Below, piece by piece: positions 8,439 through 16,636 of a DNA stretch of 37,908 bases. A program made the translations under genes and the position numbers. Under the pieces are notes generated by a model. The model made no database searches, was not told the DNA's origin, and was given only the letters and a program-made list of their open reading frames with translations. The stretch comes from Streptomyces sp. G-G2 (GTDB lineage: Bacteria; Actinomycetota; Actinomycetes; Streptomycetales; Streptomycetaceae): the NCBI RefSeq assembly GCF_030063135.1, contig NZ_JASISO010000060.1, positions 1 to 37,908 on the forward strand. Reading direction: 5' to 3'. How positions within the stretch are numbered: position 1 is the first letter of the stretch; each line of letters opens with the position of its first letter.

Positions 8439-8745
8439 GGCCGGACGTACCGGCGAGCCCGCGGGTCGGGTGACTGCTTGGGATGGGCGCCGGCGACTCC
8501 GTCGGCACACTGCACTACTGGGTGCGTACGACGACGGGCGCTAGCCCGCAGTCACCTCACGCGTCCGGTTACCAGACATTTCCGGAACCACCTCCCTTCT
8601 CGTGTACGGCAGAGCCTAGGACGACCTCCCGCGCGCCTCAACCGATTTATTCGGGGGGAATCCGCGGAATCCGGTGTGGGCTGCGTCACGTTCCAGTTCA
8701 ATGATCTGACGTGCCGTACACGCGAACACCTGCAGGGGGTCCCAG

Positions 8746-10034
8746 GTGAGTGCTTTCGGACGGAACGAGACCACCGACGATCTGCTCGCCGCGCTGCTGG
8801 ACGGGATGGACGCGGCACTCTGCGCGTTCGACGCCGACGGCGTGGTCACCCACTGGAACCGTGAGGCCGAACGGATCCTGGGCTGGTCGGCCGCCGAGGC
8901 GGTGGGCGGCGCGGATTCGCCGGATGGGCGGCGAGGGCCGCCGACGCGCAGGACGTCGAAGCCAGGCTGATGGCCGCGCAGCACGTGCCGGGACGGCAGG
9001 TGCACGAGTTCGCCCTGCTGACCAAGGACGGCGGGCGGGTGCTCGTACGGACCCAGTCGGCCGGAGTGCCGGGCGCGGACGGGAAACCGGCCGGGGTGTA
9101 CTGCGCGTTCAGCGAGGTGCACGCGCAGATCGACCTGGAGCGGTCCATCGCGCTCAGCGAGGCGCTGATGGACGACGCCTCGTGGGGGGTGGTGCTGGTC
9201 GATGTGGACCTGCGGCCAGCCGTGGTCAACGCGCAGGCCGCGACCGCCTTCGGGTCCGGGCGCACCGTGCTGCTGGGACGGCCGCTCGGGGAGCTGCTCG
9301 CGGAGGGCGTGGAGGAGCTGGAGGGCGCGCTCCAGCACGTACTGGCCGAGGGGGCGCCGCCCGGGCCGGTGGAGCTGTGGGTGTCGGTACGGACGGCCGC
9401 GGGCGTACGTCGCCGCTGCTGGCGCAGCGGCTTCCTGAGGCTGGCCTCGCCGCTGGCGGAGGAGCCGGTGCCGCTGGGGGTCGGCTGGCTGTTCCAGGAC
9501 ATCACCGAGGCCCGGCAGGCGGAGCTGGACACCGCGCAGCTGCGGTTCCGCTCCCAGCAGCTGCACCGGTCGGGCCGGGCGGCGGGGGAGTGCGAGGACC
9601 CGGCGGAGGCGGCGTCGGTCCGGCTGGACTACGCGCTGGCCGGGTTCGCCGAGCACGCGCTGATCGACGTACTGGCGGCGGACGGGGTGCGCCTGGTCCG
9701 CTCGGCCGTGTCCCCGTCGGGGACCGTGCCCGCGCCGGGGACGATTCCGGTGCGCTACGAGCCGGGGCACCCGGCCTTCCAGGCGCTGGACCGGCTCGGC
9801 TCGGTCCGCACGAGCGCGCCGCGGGGGGCGGCGGCGCAGGGCTGGGCCCGGGCCCGCCAGTGGCCGGAGGGCGCGGCGCACGTGCTGTGCACGGTGATGC
9901 GGTGCCGGGGCCGGAGCGTGGGGATCCTGACGTTCCTGCGGGGCCCGTCGCGCCCGCCGTTCGACCGCGCGGACGCCGCGTACGCCGAAGAGGTCGCCTC
10001 CCGGGTGGCCGCCGACCTGCCTTTTCCCGAGTAG
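8746..10034 (+). pseudogene. PAS-domain sensory protein, split by a frameshift
   Basis: The first 55 or so codons from GTG 8746 encode a PAS start (ALLDGMDAALCAFDADGVVTHWNREAERILGWSAAEAVGG). The frame then degenerates, while a second frame continues the same domain from about 8913 (GFAGWAARAADAQDVEARLMAAQ) to 10034. Loss of one base near 8905-8913 explains the break; restoring it gives a protein of about 430 residues. The rest shows a second PAS-like domain (ALMDDASWGVVLVDVDLRPAVVN onward, about 140-255) ending in GWLFQDITEARQAE, and a C-terminal GAF-like region. A signal input protein for light, redox or small ligands is the family expectation; no kinase or phosphatase domain follows. The break may be a real mutation or an assembly error. 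Codons downstream show normal GC3 bias, so decay is recent if real. Confidence 0.75.
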
Positions 10035-10096
10035 CTAGTGCTGTGGCCGGGAAGGTGTGCCGGGTCGCGGCGTCGGCCCGCAGCGGGCGGCACTAG
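10035..10096. terminator. Dyad between convergent PAS and SIS genes
   Basis: CTAGTGC (10035-10041) and GCACTAG (10090-10096) form an outer dyad that includes the stop region of the minus-strand gene. Inside it GCCCG-CAG-CGGGC (10076-10088) makes a compact hairpin. It probably serves as a bidirectional terminator. Confidence 0.4.
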
Positions 10097-10848
10097 TGGC
10101 GGAAGAAGATCCGGTCGCCGTACTCCTGCATCACGCGCCCGTTCCACTCGTGCCCGCCGTCGACGTTCCCCGACCGCAGCATCGGCGGCTCGACGCCCCG
10201 CGCGACGAGGTCACCGGCCGCCGCCGCCATCACGGCCTGCATGATCGCGCTGGTCACGACCGTCGACGCCGGGGCGAACGGCGCGTCGATCCCCGCCACG
10301 CTCAGCTCCGCGTCACCCACCGCGATCTTGCTGTCGAGGACGACGTCGCAGTGGTCCTTCAGGAAGGACCCCGAGGCGTGCCGCGAGCGGGTTTCCGTCG
10401 CGTACGCCACCGAGGTCACGCCGATCACCTTCATGCCGATCGCACGCGCGTTCATCGCCATCTCGACGGGCAGCGCGTTGCGCCCGGAGAGGGAGATGAT
10501 CACGAGGACGTCGCCGTCGGCGGCCGGGCTGCTGTCCAGGACCGCCGCGGCCAGGCCGTCCACCCGCTCCAGCGCGCTGCCGAGCGTCGCGGGCATGACA
10601 TCGATCCCGGCGGTGCCGGGAACGGCGAGGAAGTTCATCAGGGCGAGCCCGCCGGCCCGGTAGACCACGTCCATCGCGGGCAGCGAGGAGTGCCCGGCGC
10701 CGAAGGCGAAGAGCCGGTTGCCGGCCGCGACCGCCTCTGCGATCACCGAACCGGCCTCGGCGATACCGGACGACTCCTCGTCCCGCACCCGCTCCAGGAG
10801 GCCGATGGCGGCATCGAAGAACTGACCGGCCAGCTTGCTCTCGCTCAT
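10093..10848 (-). CDS. SIS-domain sugar-phosphate-binding protein (UPF0309-like)
   Basis: A 251-residue single SIS-domain protein of the isomerase/phosphosugar-binding superfamily. Landmarks: an N-terminal helix, AGNRLFAFGAGHSSLPAMDV (about residues 42-61), the second phosphosugar loop VLVIISLSGRNALPVEMA (about 113-130), then ARAIGMKVIGVTS. The full family length and the conserved C-terminus HEWNGRVMQEYGDR suggest an intact protein. The true substrate of these stand-alone proteins is not established; a role in amino-sugar or sugar-phosphate metabolism is a family-level guess. It is divergent from dmdR1 with a 212-base gap, an arrangement I recall for the dmdR1 locus in other streptomycetes. 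Confidence 0.82.
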   Translation of the reverse strand: MSESKLAGQFFDAAIGLLERVRDEESSGIAEAGSVIAEAVAAGNRLFAFGAGHSSLPAMDVVYRAGGLALMNFLAVPGTAGIDVMPATLGSALERVDGLAAAVLDSSPAADGDVLVIISLSGRNALPVEMAMNARAIGMKVIGVTSVAYATETRSRHASGSFLKDHCDVVLDSKIAVGDAELSVAGIDAPFAPASTVVTSAIMQAVMAAAAGDLVARGVEPPMLRSGNVDGGHEWNGRVMQEYGDRIFFRH

Positions 10849-11060
10849 ACGCCGAGGGCCCTTCCAGAGATGGGGTGCGTCCGTGTCCGCCGCTCACCGT
10901 GCGGTCTGGACCAAGGGCGTGTCAATACGAACGTCAATCCCATGAGGAGCGGCCCGCGGGAGCTTCCGCACCGGCCCTTGGCCTCCGGTACGGGACGGTT
11001 GTCGGCCGGATGCGTCAGAATTGAGTGCAGGGCCAGCGCACGATATCCCGAGGGGCACGA

Positions 11061-11753
11061 ATGTCCGGACTGATCGATACCACGGAGATGTATCTCCGCA
11101 CCATCCTCGAGCTGGAAGAGGAAGGTGTGGTCCCCATGCGCGCCCGGATCGCAGAGCGGCTCGATCAGAGCGGCCCGACGGTCAGCCAGACGGTGGCGCG
11201 CATGGAGCGTGACGGCCTGGTGGCCGTCGCCAGTGACCGGCACCTGGAGCTGACGGAGGAAGGGCGGCGGCTGGCCACGCGCGTGATGCGCAAGCACCGG
11301 CTGGCCGAGTGTCTCCTCGTCGACGTCATCGGGCTCGAATGGGAGCATGTGCACGCCGAGGCCTGCCGCTGGGAGCACGTGATGAGCGAAGCGGTGGAGC
11401 GGCGGGTGCTGGAGCTGCTGCGTCACCCGACCGAGTCGCCGTACGGAAACCCGATCCCGGGTCTGGAGGAGCTGGGCGAGAAGGCCGAGGCGGACCCGTT
11501 CCTCGACGAGGGCATGGTGAGCCTGGCGGAGCTGGATCCGGGCGCCGAGGGCAAGACCGTGGTCGTGCGCCGGATCGGTGAGCCGATCCAGACGGACGCG
11601 CAGCTCATGTACACGCTGCGGCGGGCGGGCGTACAGCCCGGCTCGGTGGTCAGCGTGACGGAGTCGCCGGGCGGGGTCCTGGTCGGCAGTGGCGGCGAGG
11701 CCGCCGAGCTGGAGTCGGAGGTCGCCTCGCACGTGTTCGTGGCCAAGCGGTGA
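11061..11753 (+). CDS. dmdR1: Iron-dependent DtxR/IdeR-family repressor
   Basis: A 230-residue ferrous-iron-activated repressor of siderophore and iron-uptake genes. Counting from ATG 11061, all IdeR metal ligands are present: M10, C102, E105 and H106 for the primary site, and H79, E83 and H98 for the ancillary site. The DNA-recognition helix keeps S37, P39, T40 and Q43. A C-terminal SH3-like FeoA-type domain occupies about residues 150-226. ATG 11061 is chosen because GAGGGG lies seven bases upstream and the length equals IdeR; the longer frame from 11025 would shift these residues. The name dmdR1 rests on family length, residues and neighbourhood; a second DmdR paralogue normally exists elsewhere. 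A DmdR1-antisense gene (adm) is described in S. coelicolor, and open frames exist on the opposite strand here too. Confidence 0.9.
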   Translation: MSGLIDTTEMYLRTILELEEEGVVPMRARIAERLDQSGPTVSQTVARMERDGLVAVASDRHLELTEEGRRLATRVMRKHRLAECLLVDVIGLEWEHVHAEACRWEHVMSEAVERRVLELLRHPTESPYGNPIPGLEELGEKAEADPFLDEGMVSLAELDPGAEGKTVVVRRIGEPIQTDAQLMYTLRRAGVQPGSVVSVTESPGGVLVGSGGEAAELESEVASHVFVAKR

Positions 11754-11759
11754 CGGAGT

Positions 11760-11787
11760 GGTCCCGGCGCCTCGCGGCGCCGGGACC
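11760..11787 (+). terminator. Strong hairpin terminator of dmdR1
   Basis: GGTCCCGGCGCC and GGCGCCGGGACC pair perfectly over 12 bp around a TCGC loop, 7 bases after the dmdR1 stop. It is followed by a C/T-rich stretch. Confidence 0.8.
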
Positions 11788-11951
11788 GGTCCTCCCCTGT
11801 GTGACCTGGAGCCCCGAGCTCTCAAGGTCATCCCCACGGACCGTCTTCCCCGAGCGGCCCGCCTCCCGTTGAAGATCTCCCCTCGGCAGCGCCGGCCAAT
11901 CCTTGAGCAAGGTCATTCGAAAGAGTGGTGTTGTCGTCGAGAAGCCTGTCT

Positions 11952-11967
11952 TCGAATGCGGGTTCGA
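11952..11967. promoter_or_regulatory. LexA (SOS) box candidate
   Basis: TCGAATGCGGGTTCGA matches the actinobacterial SOS box TCGAACnnnnGTTCGA at 11 of 12 defined positions with correct spacing. A -10-like GATAGT (11966-11971) overlaps its right end. The hydrolase start follows 34 bases later, the expected placement for a repressor site at a promoter. Confidence 0.6.
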
Positions 11968-12001
11968 TAGTCTGGTGGGGAGCGAAGGGGGTGCATCTGC
12001 G

Positions 12002-12934
12002 GTGGTACAGCGCTTCGATGTAACGGGGTCCGACGGCGTACGCCTGGCCGCCTGGGAGTTCCGGGAGCACGCCCCCGCGGACGTCCCGGGCCCGCGTGAG
12101 GCCCTGGACTCCGGCGCGGCGTCCGGGGCGGGCTCGGAGCCGGGGCCGGATCCCGGCTCGGGTCCTGGTGTGCTCTTACTCCACGGGCTGATGGGCCGGG
12201 CCTTCCACTGGGCCGGCACCGCCCGCTGGCTCGCCGAGCGGCGCCGCGTGGTCGCCCTCGACCAGCGGGGTCACGGGCAGAGCGAGCGCCCGGAGCACGG
12301 CCCGTACACGCGTGAGGCCTTCGTGGCCGACGCCGAGGCCGCGGTCGAGCAGCTCGGCCTGGGCCCCGTCATCCTGATCGGCCACTCCATGGGCGCGCTC
12401 ACCGCCTGGCAGCTCGCCGCCCGACGCCCCGACCTCGTCCGGGCCCTGGTCATCTGCGACATGCGTGCCTCCGCCCTCGGCGCGGCCTCGCAGCAGGAGT
12501 GGGAGGAATGGTTCCACCACTGGCCCCTGCCGTTCCCCACCCAGGACGCCGCCCGCCGCTGGTTCGGCGAGGACGACCCCCGGGTGGAACGCCCGGACCC
12601 CGGGCGCGGAGCCTTCTTCGCCGAGGTGATGCAGCAGACGGCCGACGGCTGGCGTCCCGTGTTCTCCCGCCAGCAGATGCTCACCGCCCGGGAGACCTGG
12701 GTCCACGACGCGCACTGGGAGGAACTGGCGCTGGTGCGCTGCCCGACGCTGGTGGTCCGCGGCCTGGACGGCGAACTGGGGCGGGCCGAAGCACAGGAGA
12801 TGGTCCGCGTACTGCCCGCCGGGGAGTACGCGGAGATCGCCGACGCCGGCCACTACCTGCACTACGACCAGCCAACGGCCTGGCGCGCCGCCCTGGAACC
12901 CTTCCTGGACGCCCTGAAGACCCCGGCCCGTTGA
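12002..12934 (+). CDS. Alpha/beta-fold hydrolase
   Basis: A 310-residue single-domain hydrolase of the alpha/beta family. The oxyanion loop is LLLHGLMGRAFHW (about residue 58-70), the nucleophile elbow is GHSMG with S129, and the catalytic histidine is H284 in DAGHYLHYDQP. The acid is probably the aspartate in VRGLDGELG. The family covers esterases, lactonases, epoxide hydrolases and C-C hydrolases, so no substrate is claimed. The open frame extends to TTG 11903, but GTG 12002 has GAAGGGGG about ten bases upstream and would put the LexA-like box outside the gene. A proline/glycine-rich insertion (about residues 26-52) precedes the first beta strands. It is a single-gene unit after dmdR1's strong terminator. 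Confidence 0.82.
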   Translation: MVQRFDVTGSDGVRLAAWEFREHAPADVPGPREALDSGAASGAGSEPGPDPGSGPGVLLLHGLMGRAFHWAGTARWLAERRRVVALDQRGHGQSERPEHGPYTREAFVADAEAAVEQLGLGPVILIGHSMGALTAWQLAARRPDLVRALVICDMRASALGAASQQEWEEWFHHWPLPFPTQDAARRWFGEDDPRVERPDPGRGAFFAEVMQQTADGWRPVFSRQQMLTARETWVHDAHWEELALVRCPTLVVRGLDGELGRAEAQEMVRVLPAGEYAEIADAGHYLHYDQPTAWRAALEPFLDALKTPAR

Positions 12935-12943
12935 CCCACCCAG

Positions 12944-12975
12944 CCCGCCACCCCGGGTCAGCCCGGGGCGGCGGG
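12944..12975. terminator. Bidirectional terminator between hydrolase and ABC permease genes
   Basis: CCCCGGG-TCAG-CCCGGGG (12951-12968) is a perfect 7-bp hairpin that extends outward by CGCC/GGCG after one mismatch. It lies in the 50-base gap between two convergent stops. Confidence 0.7.
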
Positions 12976-12984
12976 GCCGGCGGC

Positions 12985-14691
12985 TCAGCCCTTGCTGACC
13001 GCCGTCAGGATTTCCGGGAGGCGGCGGGAGACCGTGGGGGCGGACAGGCGCAGGCCCGCCCAGGTGGCCAGGGTGCCCCAGGCGGCGCCCAGGGGGAGGA
13101 GGAGCCACAGGGCGCTCTGCGGGCCCGAGACGTGGAGCCAGATCGTCAGCGCGATCAGCGGCGCGCACAGCAGGGCCGAGGCCAGCATGCCGCCGAAGAT
13201 GCCCATCCAGGCGAGGCCGGCCTGGCCGGGGGCGACGTTCTTGAACGCGCCGTCGGTCGGGATGGAGTACGGGAACCGCGCCGAAGCCAGCGCCCCCGAG
13301 CACAGCATCGCGCCCAGCAGGGCCAGGGCCAGGCCCAGTACCTCCGGCAGCGCGGCCCAGTCGCCCACCATCGCCGCCGTCACCACGGTCACGAGCACCG
13401 TGTACGGGACGGTGATCAGGGCCAGCGTGAAGGCTCGGGCGCGCAGCTCGGCGTAGGCGTCCCGCGGGGTCGAGATGGTCTGGGCGACCATCCAGAATGC
13501 CGAGGTGTCCTGCCCGAACTGGTTGTACATCTGTACGCCCAGCATCCCCGCGCCGAAGCAGGCGAGGTACACCGAGCCCTGCCCCTGGAGCGCGTTGGCG
13601 ACCGGGATGATCAGGCCGACGGCCAGCGAACTCACCCACGCCGACTTCATCTTGGGGTCGCGGACGATGTAGCGCAGGGTGCGCTGCATGACCGCGCCCG
13701 TACGGCCGTCGGGCAGCAGCGACCACACCCCCGACGTGCCCTCGCCCCGGCCCTTCTTCGGCTCGGCCGCCGCGATGGTCGAGCCGTCCGGGGTGACCAT
13801 CAGCTTGGTCAGGCCGCGCTCCCAGAACCACAGCAGCAGCGCGATCGCCCCGACGGTCAGGACGAGCTGCGCCGCGGCGACGGCGTACGAGCCCCGGCTG
13901 ACCGAGTCCACCATGCCGACGGCGGTGGCGGGCGGCAGCCAGCGCACCACGGCCTCGGCGGGTTCCAGCGTGCTCAGGCCGCCCGCCTGGGACAGCCGCT
14001 GGCTGGCGAAGTTGGCGACCTGGGCGCCGATCGCGATCAGCAGGCCGCTGAGCAGCGCCAGGTCACGGCCCTTGCGGCTGGTCAGCAGCCGGACGTTGGC
14101 GGTGGCCACGACCCGCGCCAGGACCACGCAGCCGAGCAGCAGCAGCGGCACCCCGAGGACGGCCGCGACCGCGCCCGCCGGGCCCTGGGCCACCGCGACC
14201 ACCGAGCCGACGGCCAGACAGAGCGTGAAGAGCGGCCCGATCCCGACGAGCGAGGAGGCCAGCAGGGCCCGTACGAGCGGCCGGGGCCGCAGCGGCAGCA
14301 TCACCAGTCGGGTCGGGTCGAGGGTCTCGTCCCCGCTGGGGAAGAACAGCGGCATCACGGACCAGAGCAGGGCCAGGATCGCGGCGAGCAGCACGACGAC
14401 GGTGCCCGCGTGCGCGTTGCCGTGCAGCACCGCCAGGCCGATCATCTGGAGCACGCCGACGCCGAGCGCCAGGACCAGCGTGCTGAGGTAGGCGAACTTC
14501 CGCTTCGACGAGCCCTTGAGGCCGTTGCGCAGCAGCGACAGCTTGAGCCGGACGAAGACGGGCGTGAGCGAGACCTGAACGGTCCCGGTGGCCGCACCCG
14601 CCGCACCCGTCACTCCGGGCCCACCCGCCGCGCCCGTCGCACCGGGCCCACCCGCCGCACCGGGCGGGCTGGACGCCGTACCCGCGCTCAC
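12985..14691 (-). CDS. ABC-2-like exporter, membrane subunit
   Basis: A 568-residue integral membrane protein with about 12 hydrophobic segments, for example AYLSTLVLALGVGVLQMIG, VVVLLAAILALLWSVMPLFF, GAVAAVLGVPLLLLGCVVLA and LVLTVGAIALLLWFWERG. It should form the pore of the exporter powered by the ATPase just upstream. GTG 14691 overlaps the ATPase stop (GTGA), so translation is coupled. The first 40 or so residues are an unusual Gly/Ala/Pro repeat (units like GAAGGPG) encoded by a low-complexity C/G run at about 14586-14680, probably cytosolic and disordered. No substrate is predicted. Confidence 0.8.
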   Translation of the reverse strand: MSAGTASSPPGAAGGPGATGAAGGPGVTGAAGAATGTVQVSLTPVFVRLKLSLLRNGLKGSSKRKFAYLSTLVLALGVGVLQMIGLAVLHGNAHAGTVVVLLAAILALLWSVMPLFFPSGDETLDPTRLVMLPLRPRPLVRALLASSLVGIGPLFTLCLAVGSVVAVAQGPAGAVAAVLGVPLLLLGCVVLARVVATANVRLLTSRKGRDLALLSGLLIAIGAQVANFASQRLSQAGGLSTLEPAEAVVRWLPPATAVGMVDSVSRGSYAVAAAQLVLTVGAIALLLWFWERGLTKLMVTPDGSTIAAAEPKKGRGEGTSGVWSLLPDGRTGAVMQRTLRYIVRDPKMKSAWVSSLAVGLIIPVANALQGQGSVYLACFGAGMLGVQMYNQFGQDTSAFWMVAQTISTPRDAYAELRARAFTLALITVPYTVLVTVVTAAMVGDWAALPEVLGLALALLGAMLCSGALASARFPYSIPTDGAFKNVAPGQAGLAWMGIFGGMLASALLCAPLIALTIWLHVSGPQSALWLLLPLGAAWGTLATWAGLRLSAPTVSRRLPEILTAVSKG

Positions 14692-15506
14692 CGGGACGCC
14701 GTTCCGCCGCCGAGCCAGTCCAGCGAGTCGCCGGCGTCGTGCCCCTGCGCGCCGACCAGCTGGAGGAAGGCGTCCTGCAGGCTGGGCGCGCCGCCGCGTA
14801 CGTCGGCCAGCGGGCCCGCCGCGCGGATCTGCCCGGCCGCCATCACCGCGACCCAGTCGCACAGCGACTCGACGAGCTCCATCACGTGGGAGGAGAACAC
14901 CACGGTGGCCCCGGACGCGGTGTAACGTTCCAGCACCTTTCGGATGGTCTGCGCCGATACCGGGTCCACGCCCTCGAACGGCTCGTCCAGAAAGAGCACT
15001 TCGGGGTTGTGTAGCAGCGCCGCGGCCAGCCCGATCTTCTTGCGCATGCCGGTCGAGTAGTCGACGACCAGCTTGTGCTGCGAGCCCGCCAGGTCCAGGA
15101 CGTCCAGCAGCTGCGTCGCGCGCTTGTCGGTCTCGTCGCCCGGCAGCCCCCGCAACCGGCCCATGTACCCGAGCAGTTCCCGGCCCGACAGCCGCTCGAA
15201 GAGCCGCAGGCCCTCCGGCAGCACCCCGATCCGGGACTTCACCTGAACCGGGTCCTGCCATACGTCATGTCCGGCGACCTCCACCCGGCCCTGGTCCGGG
15301 CGCAGCAGCCCGGTCACCATCGACAAGGTGGTCGTCTTTCCGGCCCCGTTGGGCCCGACCAGACCGATGAACTGCCCCGCGGGCAGTTCCAGATCGATCC
15401 CGCGGACCGCGATCTGATCGCCGAACCGCTTCCACAAACCTTGAATCCGTACGGCGGGGGCGGCAACCGATGCCCTGTCCCCCGTCGCGCATGCCTGGTC
15501 CGGCAT
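14688..15506 (-). CDS. ABC transporter ATP-binding protein
   Basis: A 272-residue ABC ATPase: Walker A GPNGAGKTTT (about residues 50-59), Q-loop region, signature YSTGMRKKIGLA (about 150-161), Walker B VLFLDEPFEGVD (about 170-181) and a switch histidine in FSSHVMEL. ATG 15506 is chosen because GAGAGGCAGGG lies just upstream; the frame also reaches GTG 15548, which has no ribosome binding site. Order and overlap place it first in a two-gene exporter operon. Confidence 0.9.
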   Translation of the reverse strand: MPDQACATGDRASVAAPAVRIQGLWKRFGDQIAVRGIDLELPAGQFIGLVGPNGAGKTTTLSMVTGLLRPDQGRVEVAGHDVWQDPVQVKSRIGVLPEGLRLFERLSGRELLGYMGRLRGLPGDETDKRATQLLDVLDLAGSQHKLVVDYSTGMRKKIGLAAALLHNPEVLFLDEPFEGVDPVSAQTIRKVLERYTASGATVVFSSHVMELVESLCDWVAVMAAGQIRAAGPLADVRGGAPSLQDAFLQLVGAQGHDAGDSLDWLGGGTASR

Positions 15507-15577
15507 CGCGCCCTGCCTCTCGTTCTGTCCCCGTGGGTCGCGGATCACCTTACGAGGACAGGCGGTGGCAGCCGTAG

Positions 15578-15647
15578 AGCCGAATGTACCGAGCCGAATG
15601 TACGGAGCCCGACGTACGGAGCCCGACGTACGGAGCCCGACGTACCG
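15578..15647. repeat. Five 14-bp tandem repeats upstream of the ABC operon
   Basis: Units close to AGCCCGACGTACGG, the first two with AATG in place of GACG as AGCCGAATGTACSG, are repeated five times with exact 14-base spacing. Each holds a GTAC dyad. The array fills half of the 154-base gap between the prim-pol gene stop (15661) and the ATPase start (15506), so it sits in the transcript leader if the ABC promoter lies upstream of it. Confidence 0.88.
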
Positions 15648-15660
15648 GAGGGCGCGTCCT

Positions 15661-16344
15661 TCAGCCGCGCCGGGCCCGGGCCGCCGCCGCCTCGCGCCCG
15701 CACGCGTAGGCGAGCGCGTCGATCAGCTCCTCGGTGTCGGGCAGCCAGCGGTTCGCCGGCGTGGGCCGCCGCACCCACTGCACCTGACCCCGGCCGCCGT
15801 ACCGGGTGGGCGGGGCGGCGACGTAGTCCCCCTCGCCGCGCGCGACCAGGTCCAGGGAGGCGGGCTGCCAGCCCAGCTTGCGCAGCAGGTCGGGGAGCTT
15901 GGCCCCGGCGCCCGGCAGGACGAAGAACTGCATCCGCCGGTCGGGGGCCGCGGTGACGGGCCCGATGGTGAGCCCGAGGCGCTCCAGCCGGGCCAGCGCC
16001 AGGAAGCCGGACACCTCGGGCACGTCGATCGCGTCGAAGGTCCGGCCGGTCGGCAGCAGGATCGAGGCCCCCGGGCTGCGGGACCAGAGCTGGCGCACGC
16101 GCACCGCACTGCCGGAGGCCAGCGCCGCCCACTCCTTCACCGAGGGGTGTGCGCCCGGCCTCTCGCAGGCCTCGACCCCGCAGGAACACACCTCCCGGCC
16201 GTCCCCGGGCTCCAGCCAGGTACCCGCGAACACGTCCCAGTGCCGCTCTTCCGCGTACCGCACGGCATGGTCCAGCAGCAGTTCACCGCGCTGCTGGGGG
16301 ATGGGCGCGGTCTCCGTGACTCCGATGGTCTCTTCCACGACCAT
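15661..16344 (-). CDS. Stand-alone bifunctional primase/polymerase (prim-pol)-like domain protein
   Basis: A 227-residue protein related to the N-terminal prim-pol domain of plasmid and phage replication proteins. Family-like features: an N-terminal helix (LLDHAVRYAEERHWDVF), a cysteine cluster EVCSCGVEACERPGAHPSVKEW (about residues 50-71), ASILLPTGRTFDAIDVPE, and a C-terminal tryptophan/arginine-rich strand (YVAAPPTRYGGRGQVQWVR). The catalytic hDhD motif reads IDVP, so the second metal ligand is missing, and I see no SxH motif. It is probably non-catalytic, and a regulatory or DNA-binding role is inference. ATG 16344 is chosen for GGGAG five bases upstream. No helicase or plasmid gene accompanies it. 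Confidence 0.7.
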   Translation of the reverse strand: MVVEETIGVTETAPIPQQRGELLLDHAVRYAEERHWDVFAGTWLEPGDGREVCSCGVEACERPGAHPSVKEWAALASGSAVRVRQLWSRSPGASILLPTGRTFDAIDVPEVSGFLALARLERLGLTIGPVTAAPDRRMQFFVLPGAGAKLPDLLRKLGWQPASLDLVARGEGDYVAAPPTRYGGRGQVQWVRRPTPANRWLPDTEELIDALAYACGREAAAARARRG

Positions 16345-16592
16345 CACAACTCCCGCTGTCACGGGGAGTTACGGGCGTAAACCCGCCGGTCGAGGGAGCA
16401 TCGATCCTGCACGTGGGGCGCACCGGTGCATGGGCGGGGGCGCGCGGGGGACCGGGGGCCGGGGGGTGGGTAACGACAACTGGCAGCAGCCGGAGAGCTG
16501 CGGTCCCTCACCCACGTGACGACTGGGTACGAGTAGGTACGACTCACCATGTTCCGGGTGGCGTTCCGCATTCTTCGCACATCAGCCGGGAA

Positions 16593-16612
16593 GTGATCAT
16601 AAGCACGATCAC
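16593..16612. promoter_or_regulatory. Dyad upstream of the HTH/TPR regulator gene
   Basis: GTGATC and GATCAC are spaced by 8 bases, 25 bases upstream of the regulator's ATG. This is consistent with an operator, possibly for autoregulation. The rest of the 292-base divergent region carries two GTACGA repeats near 16526-16540 and no gene. Confidence 0.4.
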
Positions 16613-16636
16613 CCGCGGCCAGCAGGGGGTTTTCTC

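Noticed and set aside
8427..8864. Open frames (8427-8864 and 8483-8704) between pdxH and the PAS gene
   Set aside because: No ribosome binding site, no recognisable domain and codon bias not typical. The region is better explained as terminator plus promoter.
11931..11948. PafBC-type damage promoter motif (TTGTCGTCG) upstream of the hydrolase
   Set aside because: Mismatches to TTGTCRGTG and no TAnnnT at the required spacing. The LexA-like box is the better candidate.
12499..14925. 808-codon plus-strand frame across the hydrolase 3' end and the ABC permease gene
   Set aside because: Arg/Gly/Pro-rich translation typical of an antisense frame in high-GC DNA, opposite a convincing membrane protein gene.
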